Source: Methanobacteriota archaeon
GTDB lineage: Archaea; Halobacteriota; Methanosarcinia; Methanosarcinales; Methanosarcinaceae
Direction: 5' to 3'
NCBI GenBank assembly: GCA_023399215.1
Contig: JAEWQJ010000023.1
Coordinates: forward strand, 1 to 64,000
DNA length: 64,000 nucleotides
Notes under the pieces: model-generated
Databases searched by the model: none
What the model was told of the DNA's origin: nothing
The model's input: the letters and a program-made list of their open reading frames with translations, nothing else
Program-made: the position numbers and the translations under genes
Shown: piece after piece, positions 44,306 to 52,693 of the stretch
Layout: each line of letters opens with the position of its first letter
Numbering within the stretch: position 1 is the first letter of the stretch

Positions 44306-46096
44306 TTAAAGTACCTTGATTGTATAATTCGGATGCTTTCCGGTTTTATCAATTGTATGAACTGCACATGCCAGGCAGGGATCGTAAGATCGAGCTGTAT
44401 GCAGAATTCCAAGAGGATTTGAATAATCCACTCCAAGTGCATTTTCGGCAGCTGAAATTTTGGTGCCTATCAGAGCCTGCTCAACAGGGCTCGGGGTCCC
44501 TTGCGAATTCCTTGGAGCAAGGTTCCAGGTACTCGGAACCACAGCCTGGTAAAGGGTTACCATAGAATCCGGACCTGTGGCAACCCAGTGTCCCAGTGCC
44601 CCTCGCGGAGCTTCCCATAAGCCCATTCCTGTGGAACTCTTCGCCATGGAAAGATCGGTATGCACAGCAACCTTTCCGCCTGCTTGAAGGTCCTGTGTGA
44701 GCCATTCTATCAGTTCTGGAACCACTACAAGAATTTCCTGCATCCTTGCAATCATGCGGGTGTAGTTGTTGACAGGATAGTAGCCGTTATCCTGAAAAGT
44801 TTTTACCAATCCCGTAACAAGAGGTTCTCCCATAACCATCATACGGGCAAGAGGACCGACCTCACATGGAATTCCATCATAATGAGGGGCTTTTGCCCAC
44901 GAGTAACGGCTCTTCGATCCTTTTGTATAATCGATATTTTCGGGATTTCCTTCCGGAACCGTAACCCCATTCCAGGGAGGCCGATCGTTTACATCGTCAA
45001 TGTAAAAGGAGTGGCTAATACTTTCTGAGATCTTTTTGTAATCGAATTTTTCAAGCTTGAAATATCCATTCATATAGCCGGAAGGAATAACTCTGCTGTC
45101 CGCAGGACTCGTGGGGTCATATCCATCTCCTTTCTCGGGCTTAAAGAAAACTCCGTAAGAAAGAAAACCGATCTTATCGGGATCTTTGTAAGTCCCTGCA
45201 AGGTCCATTTTCATACTGATAGGAAGACCGAGAAGTTTTTCCCCTATCAGCTCCGAGCCAAAAGCCGCAAAGAGAGGGACGTCTCCCCAGCCAGCAGAAT
45301 GCGAGAAATCCTTGCTGTCAAGGGATTTATTCAGAAGTTCTTGCAGGTGATTAAGAACGAAATTAGCAGCCTTTTGAGGAGAAGAAGCTCTGTAAGTATT
45401 TTCAATCCAGGTATCGGGAGAGACACCAAGAGTAAACGTTTTAACAAACTCCATCGTTTTCGTGACATAGCTTAAAATTTGCCCGATATCAGCAACCGTC
45501 GGAGAATAAACTACACCCCCAACATGCTGAAGAACCGGATGAGGCATCTTGCTAGCTATTAAAGAAATGGCTTCGTGCAAGCGGCGAAATTCCACTATAG
45601 AGCCCAGATAAGATGAGCCTGCCGGATAACTGGCACCGTCAATCTGATAAATCAAAGGCGCAAAACGTCCCTGGAGCTCTTTCCAGACTGCATTTCCAAC
45701 ATCCCCGTATTTTGCCAGGATGTCACGGTAAGCCGGGTTTGCGAGATCAGGGCCCCAGAGCACATAGACATGTGCTGCATGGCTGGCTATGAAATTCAAA
45801 GCCTGGTGGATGTTTCGCATTAAAAGACCGTCTTTGGGAACTTCACCTGCAACTCCAAAAAGTTCATCGAGAGCATTTGCTGCAGCTATGCCGTGGCTAA
45901 CCGGGCAAACCCCGCAGATCCTCTGGGACAGAAGTGCCGCATCCCTGGGATCCTGGTGCTGCAAGAGACGTTCAAAACCCCTTAACTGCAAGCCATTACT
46001 CTGAGCGTCAGTAATCACGCCTTCCCCATTGACTTCGGTATTGATCCTGTAGTGCCCTTCAATTCTCGAAACTGGATCAACAGTAACCTGTACCAT
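44306..46096 (-). CDS. vhxA: [NiFe] hydrogenase large subunit, vhx-type
   Basis: A 596-residue catalytic subunit. Both nickel motifs are intact: RICGVC (C61, C64) and DPCLAC (C574, C577), followed by the AVH processing site and a 16-residue tail that a maturation protease must cut after His580. It is a paralogue of VhtA. Its start overlaps the vhxG stop by one base (TAATG), so translation is coupled. If produced, it still needs the protease encoded in the vht operon. Compared with VhtA, many surface loops differ, showing long divergence. Confidence 0.9.
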   Translation of the reverse strand: MVQVTVDPVSRIEGHYRINTEVNGEGVITDAQSNGLQLRGFERLLQHQDPRDAALLSQRICGVCPVSHGIAAANALDELFGVAGEVPKDGLLMRNIHQALNFIASHAAHVYVLWGPDLANPAYRDILAKYGDVGNAVWKELQGRFAPLIYQIDGASYPAGSSYLGSIVEFRRLHEAISLIASKMPHPVLQHVGGVVYSPTVADIGQILSYVTKTMEFVKTFTLGVSPDTWIENTYRASSPQKAANFVLNHLQELLNKSLDSKDFSHSAGWGDVPLFAAFGSELIGEKLLGLPISMKMDLAGTYKDPDKIGFLSYGVFFKPEKGDGYDPTSPADSRVIPSGYMNGYFKLEKFDYKKISESISHSFYIDDVNDRPPWNGVTVPEGNPENIDYTKGSKSRYSWAKAPHYDGIPCEVGPLARMMVMGEPLVTGLVKTFQDNGYYPVNNYTRMIARMQEILVVVPELIEWLTQDLQAGGKVAVHTDLSMAKSSTGMGLWEAPRGALGHWVATGPDSMVTLYQAVVPSTWNLAPRNSQGTPSPVEQALIGTKISAAENALGVDYSNPLGILHTARSYDPCLACAVHTIDKTGKHPNYTIKVL

Positions 46097-47283
46097 TATT
46101 TTTCACCTCCGGCTTCCTCTATGGTTTTCTCTCCGGTTTCTTCAGGAGTACTTTCTTCGGCAAAGCCTTCTTCGTCCTCAGGTCTTTTCATGGCAGTTCT
46201 CCTGACAGCATGAGCCCCTGCAGCAAGTAGCGCGCCTCCTATTGCCACGCCCGCTACAGTAGTGATATTCGTACCTACGATTCCTGTTTTTTCAAATTCC
46301 ACGAAAAAAGGCCTGGTACTATCCGGGAAGCCCGGCTGAACACAGCCAATACAGGGAGAGCCGGCCTGAGGACAATAATTGAGGTGGCCGTTCCAGTTGC
46401 GAGTAGCGCAGTCTGCGTGGGTATAAGGCCCTTTGCATCCCAGTTTCCAGAGACACTTAGGTCCACCTACTGTCAGCTCGAACTCTCCACGGTCATAGTA
46501 TCCGCGACGAGAACAGTTGTCATGAATGACATGGTCAGGTGGGAAGAAAACCTTTGGACGTTTCCAGTGATCCAGCACATAAGGCAAATCGTCAGGTATC
46601 TTTATCTTTCCCAAAACAACTGCGCCTATTGTCAAAAAAACCCAGTCCGGATGAGTAGGGCAACCAGTAAGATTAATTACAGGCTTTTCAATGCCAAGAA
46701 GATCTAAAATCCCCTTTGAAGCATCTTCCATAGTAAAAGCAACCCCACGGGGGTCCATAAGTTCAACTATATCACTCTTAGCAGAGTTCACCCCACCATT
46801 AGTCGCACAATTCCCAATTGCAACAATTGCTAAAGCGTTTTTAGCAGCTTTCGCGTAAATCTCCTTATAGGTCTTTCCTCCCAGCATGAGATATTTCCCG
46901 GAACCTTGAGGGCCGTTCGAAATTGCCCCTTCGGAGACCAGAACGTAACCTTTTTCCCTTCCCAGGATCTCATCCAGCACAATCTCAGAATTAAGATCAC
47001 TGGTATTTGCGAGCTTTCCATCTACGAAAATTCCCTGCTGCATCATTAAAACTTCATGATAGAGAAGTTTGAGATTATACTCCTGAAGGAATTCTATGAT
47101 ATCAGGAGATCCCCCGTCCAGCATTGATATGGTACAGCCACTATCCATTACTCCGTGAAGCCATACAACTTTAGTTTCCGAAAACTCAAGAGCTTTTGCT
47201 ATATCGTTTTTATACGTTTGTAAAAACAGTGAAGCCCCTAATGCCCCGACAGCCTTTATAAAGGTCCGACGATCCATTTTCAT
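46096..47283 (-). CDS. vhxG: [NiFe] hydrogenase small subunit, vhx-type, missing a proximal-cluster cysteine
   Basis: A 395-residue subunit. A Tat signal (MDRRTFIKA) and hydrophobic stretch precede the cluster-binding part. Where active small subunits, including VhtG here, have ECTGC, this protein has MDSGC, so Asp47 replaces one of four ligands of the proximal [4Fe-4S] cluster. The other ligands (GNCA, TGCP) and those of the medial and distal clusters (HDNC, CLWKLGC, CPQAGSPC) remain. A C-terminal hydrophobic anchor and an extra Glu-rich tail follow. In-frame codons upstream of 47283 resemble the VhtG N-terminus but lack a start codon. Confidence 0.9.
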   Translation of the reverse strand: MKMDRRTFIKAVGALGASLFLQTYKNDIAKALEFSETKVVWLHGVMDSGCTISMLDGGSPDIIEFLQEYNLKLLYHEVLMMQQGIFVDGKLANTSDLNSEIVLDEILGREKGYVLVSEGAISNGPQGSGKYLMLGGKTYKEIYAKAAKNALAIVAIGNCATNGGVNSAKSDIVELMDPRGVAFTMEDASKGILDLLGIEKPVINLTGCPTHPDWVFLTIGAVVLGKIKIPDDLPYVLDHWKRPKVFFPPDHVIHDNCSRRGYYDRGEFELTVGGPKCLWKLGCKGPYTHADCATRNWNGHLNYCPQAGSPCIGCVQPGFPDSTRPFFVEFEKTGIVGTNITTVAGVAIGGALLAAGAHAVRRTAMKRPEDEEGFAEESTPEETGEKTIEEAGGEK

Positions 47284-47661
47284 GAAATCAAGATTTTTAA
47301 ACTTTTCAAGTAAGTCGTCATTATCCGTTCCACTTCCCCCTACGTACGAATAATTTTATACAGCGATATATAAAAAATAATATATAAAAATGGAATCCAA
47401 TATATTAAAGAATATCACATCTATATCAAAGACTATCAAATCTTCAATAACCACTTCACAAGTAACTCCTCTACTTTGCAACAGCAGGGAATTGTTTAAA
47501 TTAAATTTAAATTAAATTTAAGTCATTTAATAAATATAATTTTTCTAAAAACTTATATATTTTAATATCACTACCTATTTATTGAAGTTTTAAGGTTAGT
47601 GACATTTAAAAGCTGTATATTTAAGGAAAGAGATTTTGCAGCAAAATATGGGGGATAGAAT
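47284..47661. promoter_or_regulatory. Divergent promoter region, vhxGAC and 47662 gene
   Basis: Very AT-rich. TTTTATACAGCGATATATAAAA near 47354-47372 offers TATA boxes for the minus strand, and ACTTATATATTTTAATATC near 47550 for the plus strand. No gene is seen. Confidence 0.35.
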
Positions 47662-48582
47662 ATGACTATTGGGGATGGTCACGATTTGAGGTCATCGAGA
47701 TTTAAAGGCGATGAGATTCTGGAGGCTTGTTATGACAACAAAAGAGTTCTCCAGAGAGGAGATAGCGGCTCTGCGGTAAGGAAAGTTCAACAGGCTTTAA
47801 TATTTTTGGACTTCCCCGTACCTGGGGTTGGAGCTAATGGCATTTTTGGTGGGGAAACCGAACTGGCGGTTAGAAGTTATCAGGAGTCACGAGGCCTGAA
47901 GGCTGATGGAATAATAGGGTCAGAGACTATAGGAAGTCTCGATGAGGAATTTTTCACGGGCACACCGGAACCTTCGATTTCACCAGTAACCGAACCGCAG
48001 TTATCGGAGGTCCCGACTCCATTATTCCCGGAATCTCCGGTTCGATCACCAAGAGCATCTCCGGTAGGGCCGGTAAGAGCACCTGAAGTCCCGCCAGTAG
48101 AGATACCACAGGCTCCGAGGGTAGGGGCGCCTGCAGTTAAAATACCTCAACCCCCTAAAGTACCGGTAGCAGAAACTCCAATCCTGAAAACCCAGGCAGT
48201 TCCAATTGAACAAAAACTGGTTCATGTGACCAAACCCATAACTCCACCTATGACCAGACTACCCCCTACTATTGATAGTCAGGGACGTAAATTCCATACT
48301 GCAGGAACCTGGAGTGGGAGTAGTTCTTCTTTTGAAGCTGAAGCTGGAAAATCGGTACGTCTCGAAGTAAGTAACCTGAATGTCAAGGAGTCAAACATCA
48401 CGATAAAGACAAATACAGGGGAAGCAAAAGAATCTGTGCTTTTACCTGAAGTCCTTGTAAATTTTGAATTCTCTGCAATAGAAGAGCCCTTTATATGGAG
48501 ATTTTACATAGAAACCGACAGTGAAGACTCTTTAATCGAGTGGAAACTCTATAGCAATTGGGTGCCGGGAAAATCCAAGTAA
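47662..48582 (+). CDS. Peptidoglycan-binding-like domain protein with Pro-rich linker
   Basis: A 306-residue protein. Residues 30-95 match the PG_binding_1 fold: VLQRGDSGSAVRKVQQAL, GIFGGETELAVRSYQESRGL, ADGIIGSET. A proline-rich linker (about 103-200, PVRSPRASPVGPVRAPEVPP-like) leads to a beta-rich C-terminal domain (about 210-306) of unknown type. There is no signal peptide by eye. Archaea have no murein, so the first domain may bind another polymer or protein (methanochondroitin or S-layer glycans are guesses). Start ATG with GGGGGA seven bases upstream. Confidence 0.75.
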   Translation: MTIGDGHDLRSSRFKGDEILEACYDNKRVLQRGDSGSAVRKVQQALIFLDFPVPGVGANGIFGGETELAVRSYQESRGLKADGIIGSETIGSLDEEFFTGTPEPSISPVTEPQLSEVPTPLFPESPVRSPRASPVGPVRAPEVPPVEIPQAPRVGAPAVKIPQPPKVPVAETPILKTQAVPIEQKLVHVTKPITPPMTRLPPTIDSQGRKFHTAGTWSGSSSSFEAEAGKSVRLEVSNLNVKESNITIKTNTGEAKESVLLPEVLVNFEFSAIEEPFIWRFYIETDSEDSLIEWKLYSNWVPGKSK

Positions 48583-48818
48583 CTATTTAAGAGAAAAAAC
48601 CGTATTGACAGCAAAAAAGCCAAAAGAGCTTCAAATAAAGGTTTAAATGAAAAAAGATAGCTGTAGAAACCTTAAAAGACATTTATATAGGGATCTGCAC
48701 TGAGATACAGAAACCTAACTTTTTCTCTATCTAGAAATATGCCCAGTCCTTTTTTAGAGTATTATCCGACGGGGGCTTGAAATTTAACTTAGTTGTCCAG
48801 CAGGACTTTATGCTTAGA

Positions 48819-49362
48819 TTAGTTTGCCTGTTCAACGCGCTCCTTAAGTGCCAGATTCATCGTATTAAAACTCCGTTTAGTATTGCCAAGCAGGGAACCC
48901 GAAAATGGTACCAAAAGCCCGTTGAACGTCTCTCGCTGAATCAGACGCACCCTGTTATCTCCAGCTGGTTCTATTACAAAACTGTGCTCACCATCGAATA
49001 TCCCAGGAATTAACAGATGGCCGATCCAGCGCAGCTCTCTTTCTGTCCGAATGACAAGAATAGTTGGTCGAATTGTCATAACACGGTTGCCTATATGCAT
49101 TTGAATCGTTAATTGCTCGCCTGAATTGGAAACTCCGGTCACCTCACGGATAAATGGATTCCATTGTGGGTATGCCCCAAAATCAGTAAGAGTTTGCCAG
49201 ACCCTGGCAGCCGGGGAGTTGATGATAACTTCGGTCTCGAGATTCTTCTGAGTAATAGAGGTATTTGCAGCAACAAGCGTCGCGGCATAGAAAATTGCTC
49301 CTAAAGAAAGTATATTAAGTACTACTTGACCAAGAAATTGTGATATATTGCCACCCCGAAAT
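48819..49362 (-). pseudogene. SRPBCC (polyketide-cyclase-like) gene lacking a usable start codon
   Basis: The minus-strand frame codes an N-terminal hydrophobic stretch, then VIINSPAARVWQTLTDFGAY and PQWNPFIREVTG, and continues to the stop at 48819. This is an SRPBCC/START-like ligand-binding domain. The frame is open from a TAA near 49368, but its first ATG/GTG/TTG is the GTG at 49142, already inside the domain. Either the start was mutated, a rare start is used, or the gene is decaying. I favour decay. Confidence 0.55.
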
Positions 49363-49538
49363 TATAAATTATATTTAATATATTATATTCAAATAGACCT
49401 TTTATCAAATATAAATTACTGTAGAAGGAAAGGATCAGATCAATAAAATAGAAAATGTGGAGCAAAATATAAACTGAAAACAGAGGCAAAGCAGAAATTG
49501 AACAAAACAAAAATTAAAGTAGATTAGCAAAAATGAAA

Positions 49539-50024
49539 TTAAAGTGAGGAAAAGACCTCTTCCCTGATGAGCTTTATGGCTTTATCCACACCTTTAAGTA
49601 CATCAGGACTGATTTCCTGCGTAGCTTCCGTGACAATAGATCCGATTTCAATTCCGATGACCACAATTTCAGGAAGCTCTTGAACCTGTTCTCCTATTTT
49701 CAATACATCTGTAATTGTCAGATCATGTACTGAAACCAGGGGGTGAAATTCGACACCATCCAGTAAGTCCTTCCCTTCTATAAGGTGTACTGAACCTGGG
49801 GGGCTGTTAGCCAGAATTGCATCAACTATAATGACTTTCCTGGCGCCATCGAGAAGATTTAGAAGGTCAAGCCCACATACCCCTGCGTCCATGATATCGA
49901 TATCTTTGAGGTCTTTAAGTTCGGACTCTTGAAGAGTCTCAATGACTTTGAGACCAACACCATCGTTTCCCATTAATGGGCTTCCGCAACCAAGAATGCG
50001 TATAGGAGCATTTAGTATAGACAT
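49539..50024 (-). CDS. vhtD: Hydrogenase maturation protease
   Basis: A 161-residue endopeptidase of the HycI/HybD family that removes the C-terminal tail of the hydrogenase large subunit after nickel insertion. Motifs are LGCGSPLMGNDGVG (nickel-sensing Asp), VDAGVCGLDLLNLL and the HDLT histidine region. I take the ATG at 50024 (MSILNAPIRIL) as the start, with GAGTG a few bases upstream; the frame extends to 50069. It is the last gene of vhtGACD and is separated from vhtC by a hairpin with T-run. The only such protease gene seen here, it may serve VhxA as well. Confidence 0.9.
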   Translation of the reverse strand: MSILNAPIRILGCGSPLMGNDGVGLKVIETLQESELKDLKDIDIMDAGVCGLDLLNLLDGARKVIIVDAILANSPPGSVHLIEGKDLLDGVEFHPLVSVHDLTITDVLKIGEQVQELPEIVVIGIEIGSIVTEATQEISPDVLKGVDKAIKLIREEVFSSL

Positions 50025-50049
50025 GTTTTCACTCAAAAAAGTAGTTAAA

Positions 50050-50087
50050 AAGGTGTACAGGCTTTTCAAACATACCTGTACTACCTT
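50050..50087 (-). terminator. Hairpin plus T-run between vhtC and vhtD
   Basis: AAGGTGTACAGG (50050-50061) pairs with CCTGTACTACCTT (50075-50087) as a 12-bp stem with one bulged T. Read on the minus strand, the stem is followed by TTTTTAACTACTTTTTTG. It may be a partial terminator or an RNA processing site lowering vhtD output relative to vhtGAC. Confidence 0.55.
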
Positions 50088-50111
50088 AAGTTTAGTCTCT
50101 GTAAGAAATTT

Positions 50112-50885
50112 TCAGGGCCTTTCCTTTGTAGGGCAATACTTTGTTTTAGCTGTGATAACCTCAGAGTAATGAGTATCTGCGAGATCCTCTTTTCCGGTCA
50201 GGAAGATAGCTTTGTAGTACTTCAAGACATGAGGATCAAGCTCCAGAATACCCACGTGGACTACCAGTTCAAAAACAAACCAGTAGGTCATCAGCAGGTG
50301 AAGTATCCTGAGGAACTCCAGGGAAGACAGGTTGAAGAAAGGTGAAATAAAGCCTGTTATAGTCAGTATCCATGAGGCTATAGGGAGACCGAAAAGTGAC
50401 CAGTCGAGCTTGTAAAGCACAACACCTGAGACTGCGATTAAGAACAGAGCTGTACCTTCAAGCACGATCAGGATCTTCATCAAAGGATGAAGTTTGGTAC
50501 TGTAGTGGCCAGTAGTCTCATCATAGATACTGAATGCAGGGTATCTGCCTTTCCTGAAGAAGTTGCCAATTATACCACCCATACGAGCTGCATCTTTAGG
50601 ACCGAAAATATAATGGTCCTTAAAGTGTGAAATCTTTCCCATAAACCCATGGCCTTCGGAAAAAATATTGTAAGGGATAAGGATCCAGTTCACTGCAAGC
50701 AGGAACGGGACCGCTATCATGTGAAGACCGCGAGCTGTATGGAAACTCATAAATTCCCATCCAGTATAGATCTTTAACCCGGTGATGATGAGCACTAACA
50801 TTGCAACAGCGTGGACAGTATGAGCTATCCTGTCAGTTACGGTATAGCGCTCAACAACCATTGACCGGTTGTCTTTTGATTTCAT
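50112..50885 (-). CDS. vhtC: Cytochrome b subunit of methanophenazine-reducing hydrogenase
   Basis: A 257-residue integral membrane protein with about five hydrophobic helices. It takes electrons from VhtG and reduces methanophenazine, contributing to the proton gradient. Histidines for two b-hemes are found in IAHTVHAV, ARGLHMIAVP, LRILHLL and VVHVGI. It lies 25 bases after vhtA. Nearly every conserved residue is shared with VhxC. Confidence 0.93.
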   Translation of the reverse strand: MKSKDNRSMVVERYTVTDRIAHTVHAVAMLVLIITGLKIYTGWEFMSFHTARGLHMIAVPFLLAVNWILIPYNIFSEGHGFMGKISHFKDHYIFGPKDAARMGGIIGNFFRKGRYPAFSIYDETTGHYSTKLHPLMKILIVLEGTALFLIAVSGVVLYKLDWSLFGLPIASWILTITGFISPFFNLSSLEFLRILHLLMTYWFVFELVVHVGILELDPHVLKYYKAIFLTGKEDLADTHYSEVITAKTKYCPTKERP

Positions 50886-50910
50886 TATGGGTCATCTCCT
50901 TGTACTATAC

Positions 50911-52686
50911 TTAGAGTATTCTTAGAGTATTTGGAGCGTTTTTCCCAGTCAGGTCAATGGTGTGGACTGCACATGAAATGCAAGGATCATAGGACCTTCC
51001 CATATGGAAGATACCAACCGGATTGGTATAATCTACATCTCCAACTGGGTTGATTTTTGAACCAATGAGAGACTGTTCGAGAGGACCAGGAATGCCTTTG
51101 CTGTCTCTTGGGGACATCAACCAGCTACCCGGAACTATACACTGATAGTTGGTAACCTTTCCATCGCTGCCAGCAGAGACCCAGTGACCAAGAGCTCCAC
51201 GAGGAGCTTCCCACAGGCCCATTCCAGAATTATTTTTAGCTGCATTGAGGTCTACAGGCACGGAAATCTTGCCGTTGGGGTTGTAATCAACTGTTACCCA
51301 GTTGAGAAGTTCATATGCGAGAATTGCAGTTTCCTGCATACGAGCCAGCATTCTGGTGTAAACATTAGCTGCAGAGTAACCTTTTTCATTAAAGGCCTGA
51401 GCCAGGCCGGTTACGAGCGGCTCTTTTATATTTAGCATGCGTGCAAGAGGCCCAACTTCACCTGCAATTCCGTTATACCTAGGAGCCTTGTCCCAGCTGT
51501 ACTGGCTGTTCGAGCCTCCTGTGAAGACGATTTTATTTGGATCAGTAAGTGGAACGGTTTCACCTTTTGCTGGTGCAAGGTCGTTGGAACTGTTCTGGTA
51601 GAAGGAGTGAGCAGTACTCTCCGTAATCTTGTCCGGATCAAATTTCTGATATTCGAGATTTCCTGATACCACACCTGAGGTAAAAATACGGTCTCCTGCC
51701 GGGCTCTTCGGGTCGTATCCATCTTTGTACTTGTAGTATCCACCATATGCAACGAAGCAGATCTTTGATGGATCCTTGTACCCACCGATTGTATCATGTT
51801 TAAGGCTTGCTGGAAGGCCAAGAATTTTTTCTCCTACAAGTTCTGAACCAAAAGCTGCATAGAACTCCACATCTCCCCAACCTGCGTCTTTGGAGAAGTC
51901 ATTGGAAGCAGTTGATTTATCAACAAGACCCTGGAGGTGTTCAGTAACAAAGCTTACTGCTTTTTGAGGAGAGCTTGCCTTGTAGGTATTTGCGATCCAT
52001 GTATCGAAATCAACTTTCAGAGTATGTTTGGATACGAAGTCCATAACCTGCAGATAGTAAGTAGAAAGTTTGGTTATATCTGCAACAGTAGCCGGGTAGG
52101 TATATCCACCTGGATAAAGGGCTGAAGGACCGGGCATTCTACCAGCAATAAGTGCGATAGCCTCCGCAAGGCGTTTCTTTTCAGGAATTGCTGCAAGATA
52201 GGAACTTCCCGCAGGTACAGCCACACCATCCATCTTGTAGCTGATTGGGGCAAACCTTCCAACCATCTCTTTCCAGACTGCATTTCCGGTGTCTCCCAGT
52301 GTTGTAAGGACATTCTTGTACGCTGGGTTTGCAAGGTCAGGACCAAAGAGGACGTATATATGAGTTGCATGGCTTGCAACCATGTTCAGGCCCTGGAAAA
52401 TATTCCTCATCATAAGAGCATCTTTTGGAACGCTCTCAGCCACGCCATAAAGATCGTCAAGAGCATTTGTAGCTGCCAATCCATGAGCAAGAGGACAGAC
52501 ACCGCAAATTCTCTGGGTGAGAAAAGCTGCGTCTCTTGGATCCTGCTTCTGCAGAATTCGTTCAAAACCCCTGAATATAAGAGAAGATGACTGGGCATCG
52601 GTAATCTTACCGTCAGCATCAACTTCAGTGGATATGCGCTGGTGACCTTCAATTCTGGTTAAGGGATCAACTGTAACATTTACCAT
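50911..52686 (-). CDS. vhtA: [NiFe] hydrogenase large subunit, methanophenazine-reducing
   Basis: A 591-residue catalytic subunit holding the Ni-Fe(CN)2CO centre. It has L1 motif RICGVC (C61, C64) and L2 motif DPCISC (C569, C572) followed by AVH; maturation cuts after His575, removing 16 residues. It starts 7 bases after the vhtG stop. It is exported with VhtG by the Tat signal on the small subunit, so the active site faces outside. It oxidises H2, or in H2-cycling makes and reuses it. Confidence 0.96.
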   Translation of the reverse strand: MVNVTVDPLTRIEGHQRISTEVDADGKITDAQSSSLIFRGFERILQKQDPRDAAFLTQRICGVCPLAHGLAATNALDDLYGVAESVPKDALMMRNIFQGLNMVASHATHIYVLFGPDLANPAYKNVLTTLGDTGNAVWKEMVGRFAPISYKMDGVAVPAGSSYLAAIPEKKRLAEAIALIAGRMPGPSALYPGGYTYPATVADITKLSTYYLQVMDFVSKHTLKVDFDTWIANTYKASSPQKAVSFVTEHLQGLVDKSTASNDFSKDAGWGDVEFYAAFGSELVGEKILGLPASLKHDTIGGYKDPSKICFVAYGGYYKYKDGYDPKSPAGDRIFTSGVVSGNLEYQKFDPDKITESTAHSFYQNSSNDLAPAKGETVPLTDPNKIVFTGGSNSQYSWDKAPRYNGIAGEVGPLARMLNIKEPLVTGLAQAFNEKGYSAANVYTRMLARMQETAILAYELLNWVTVDYNPNGKISVPVDLNAAKNNSGMGLWEAPRGALGHWVSAGSDGKVTNYQCIVPGSWLMSPRDSKGIPGPLEQSLIGSKINPVGDVDYTNPVGIFHMGRSYDPCISCAVHTIDLTGKNAPNTLRIL

Positions 52687-52693
52687 TTTTCAC

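Noticed and set aside
44306..46096. Loss of nickel ligands in VhxA
   Set aside because: Both RICGVC and DPCLAC are intact; only the small subunit shows a missing ligand.
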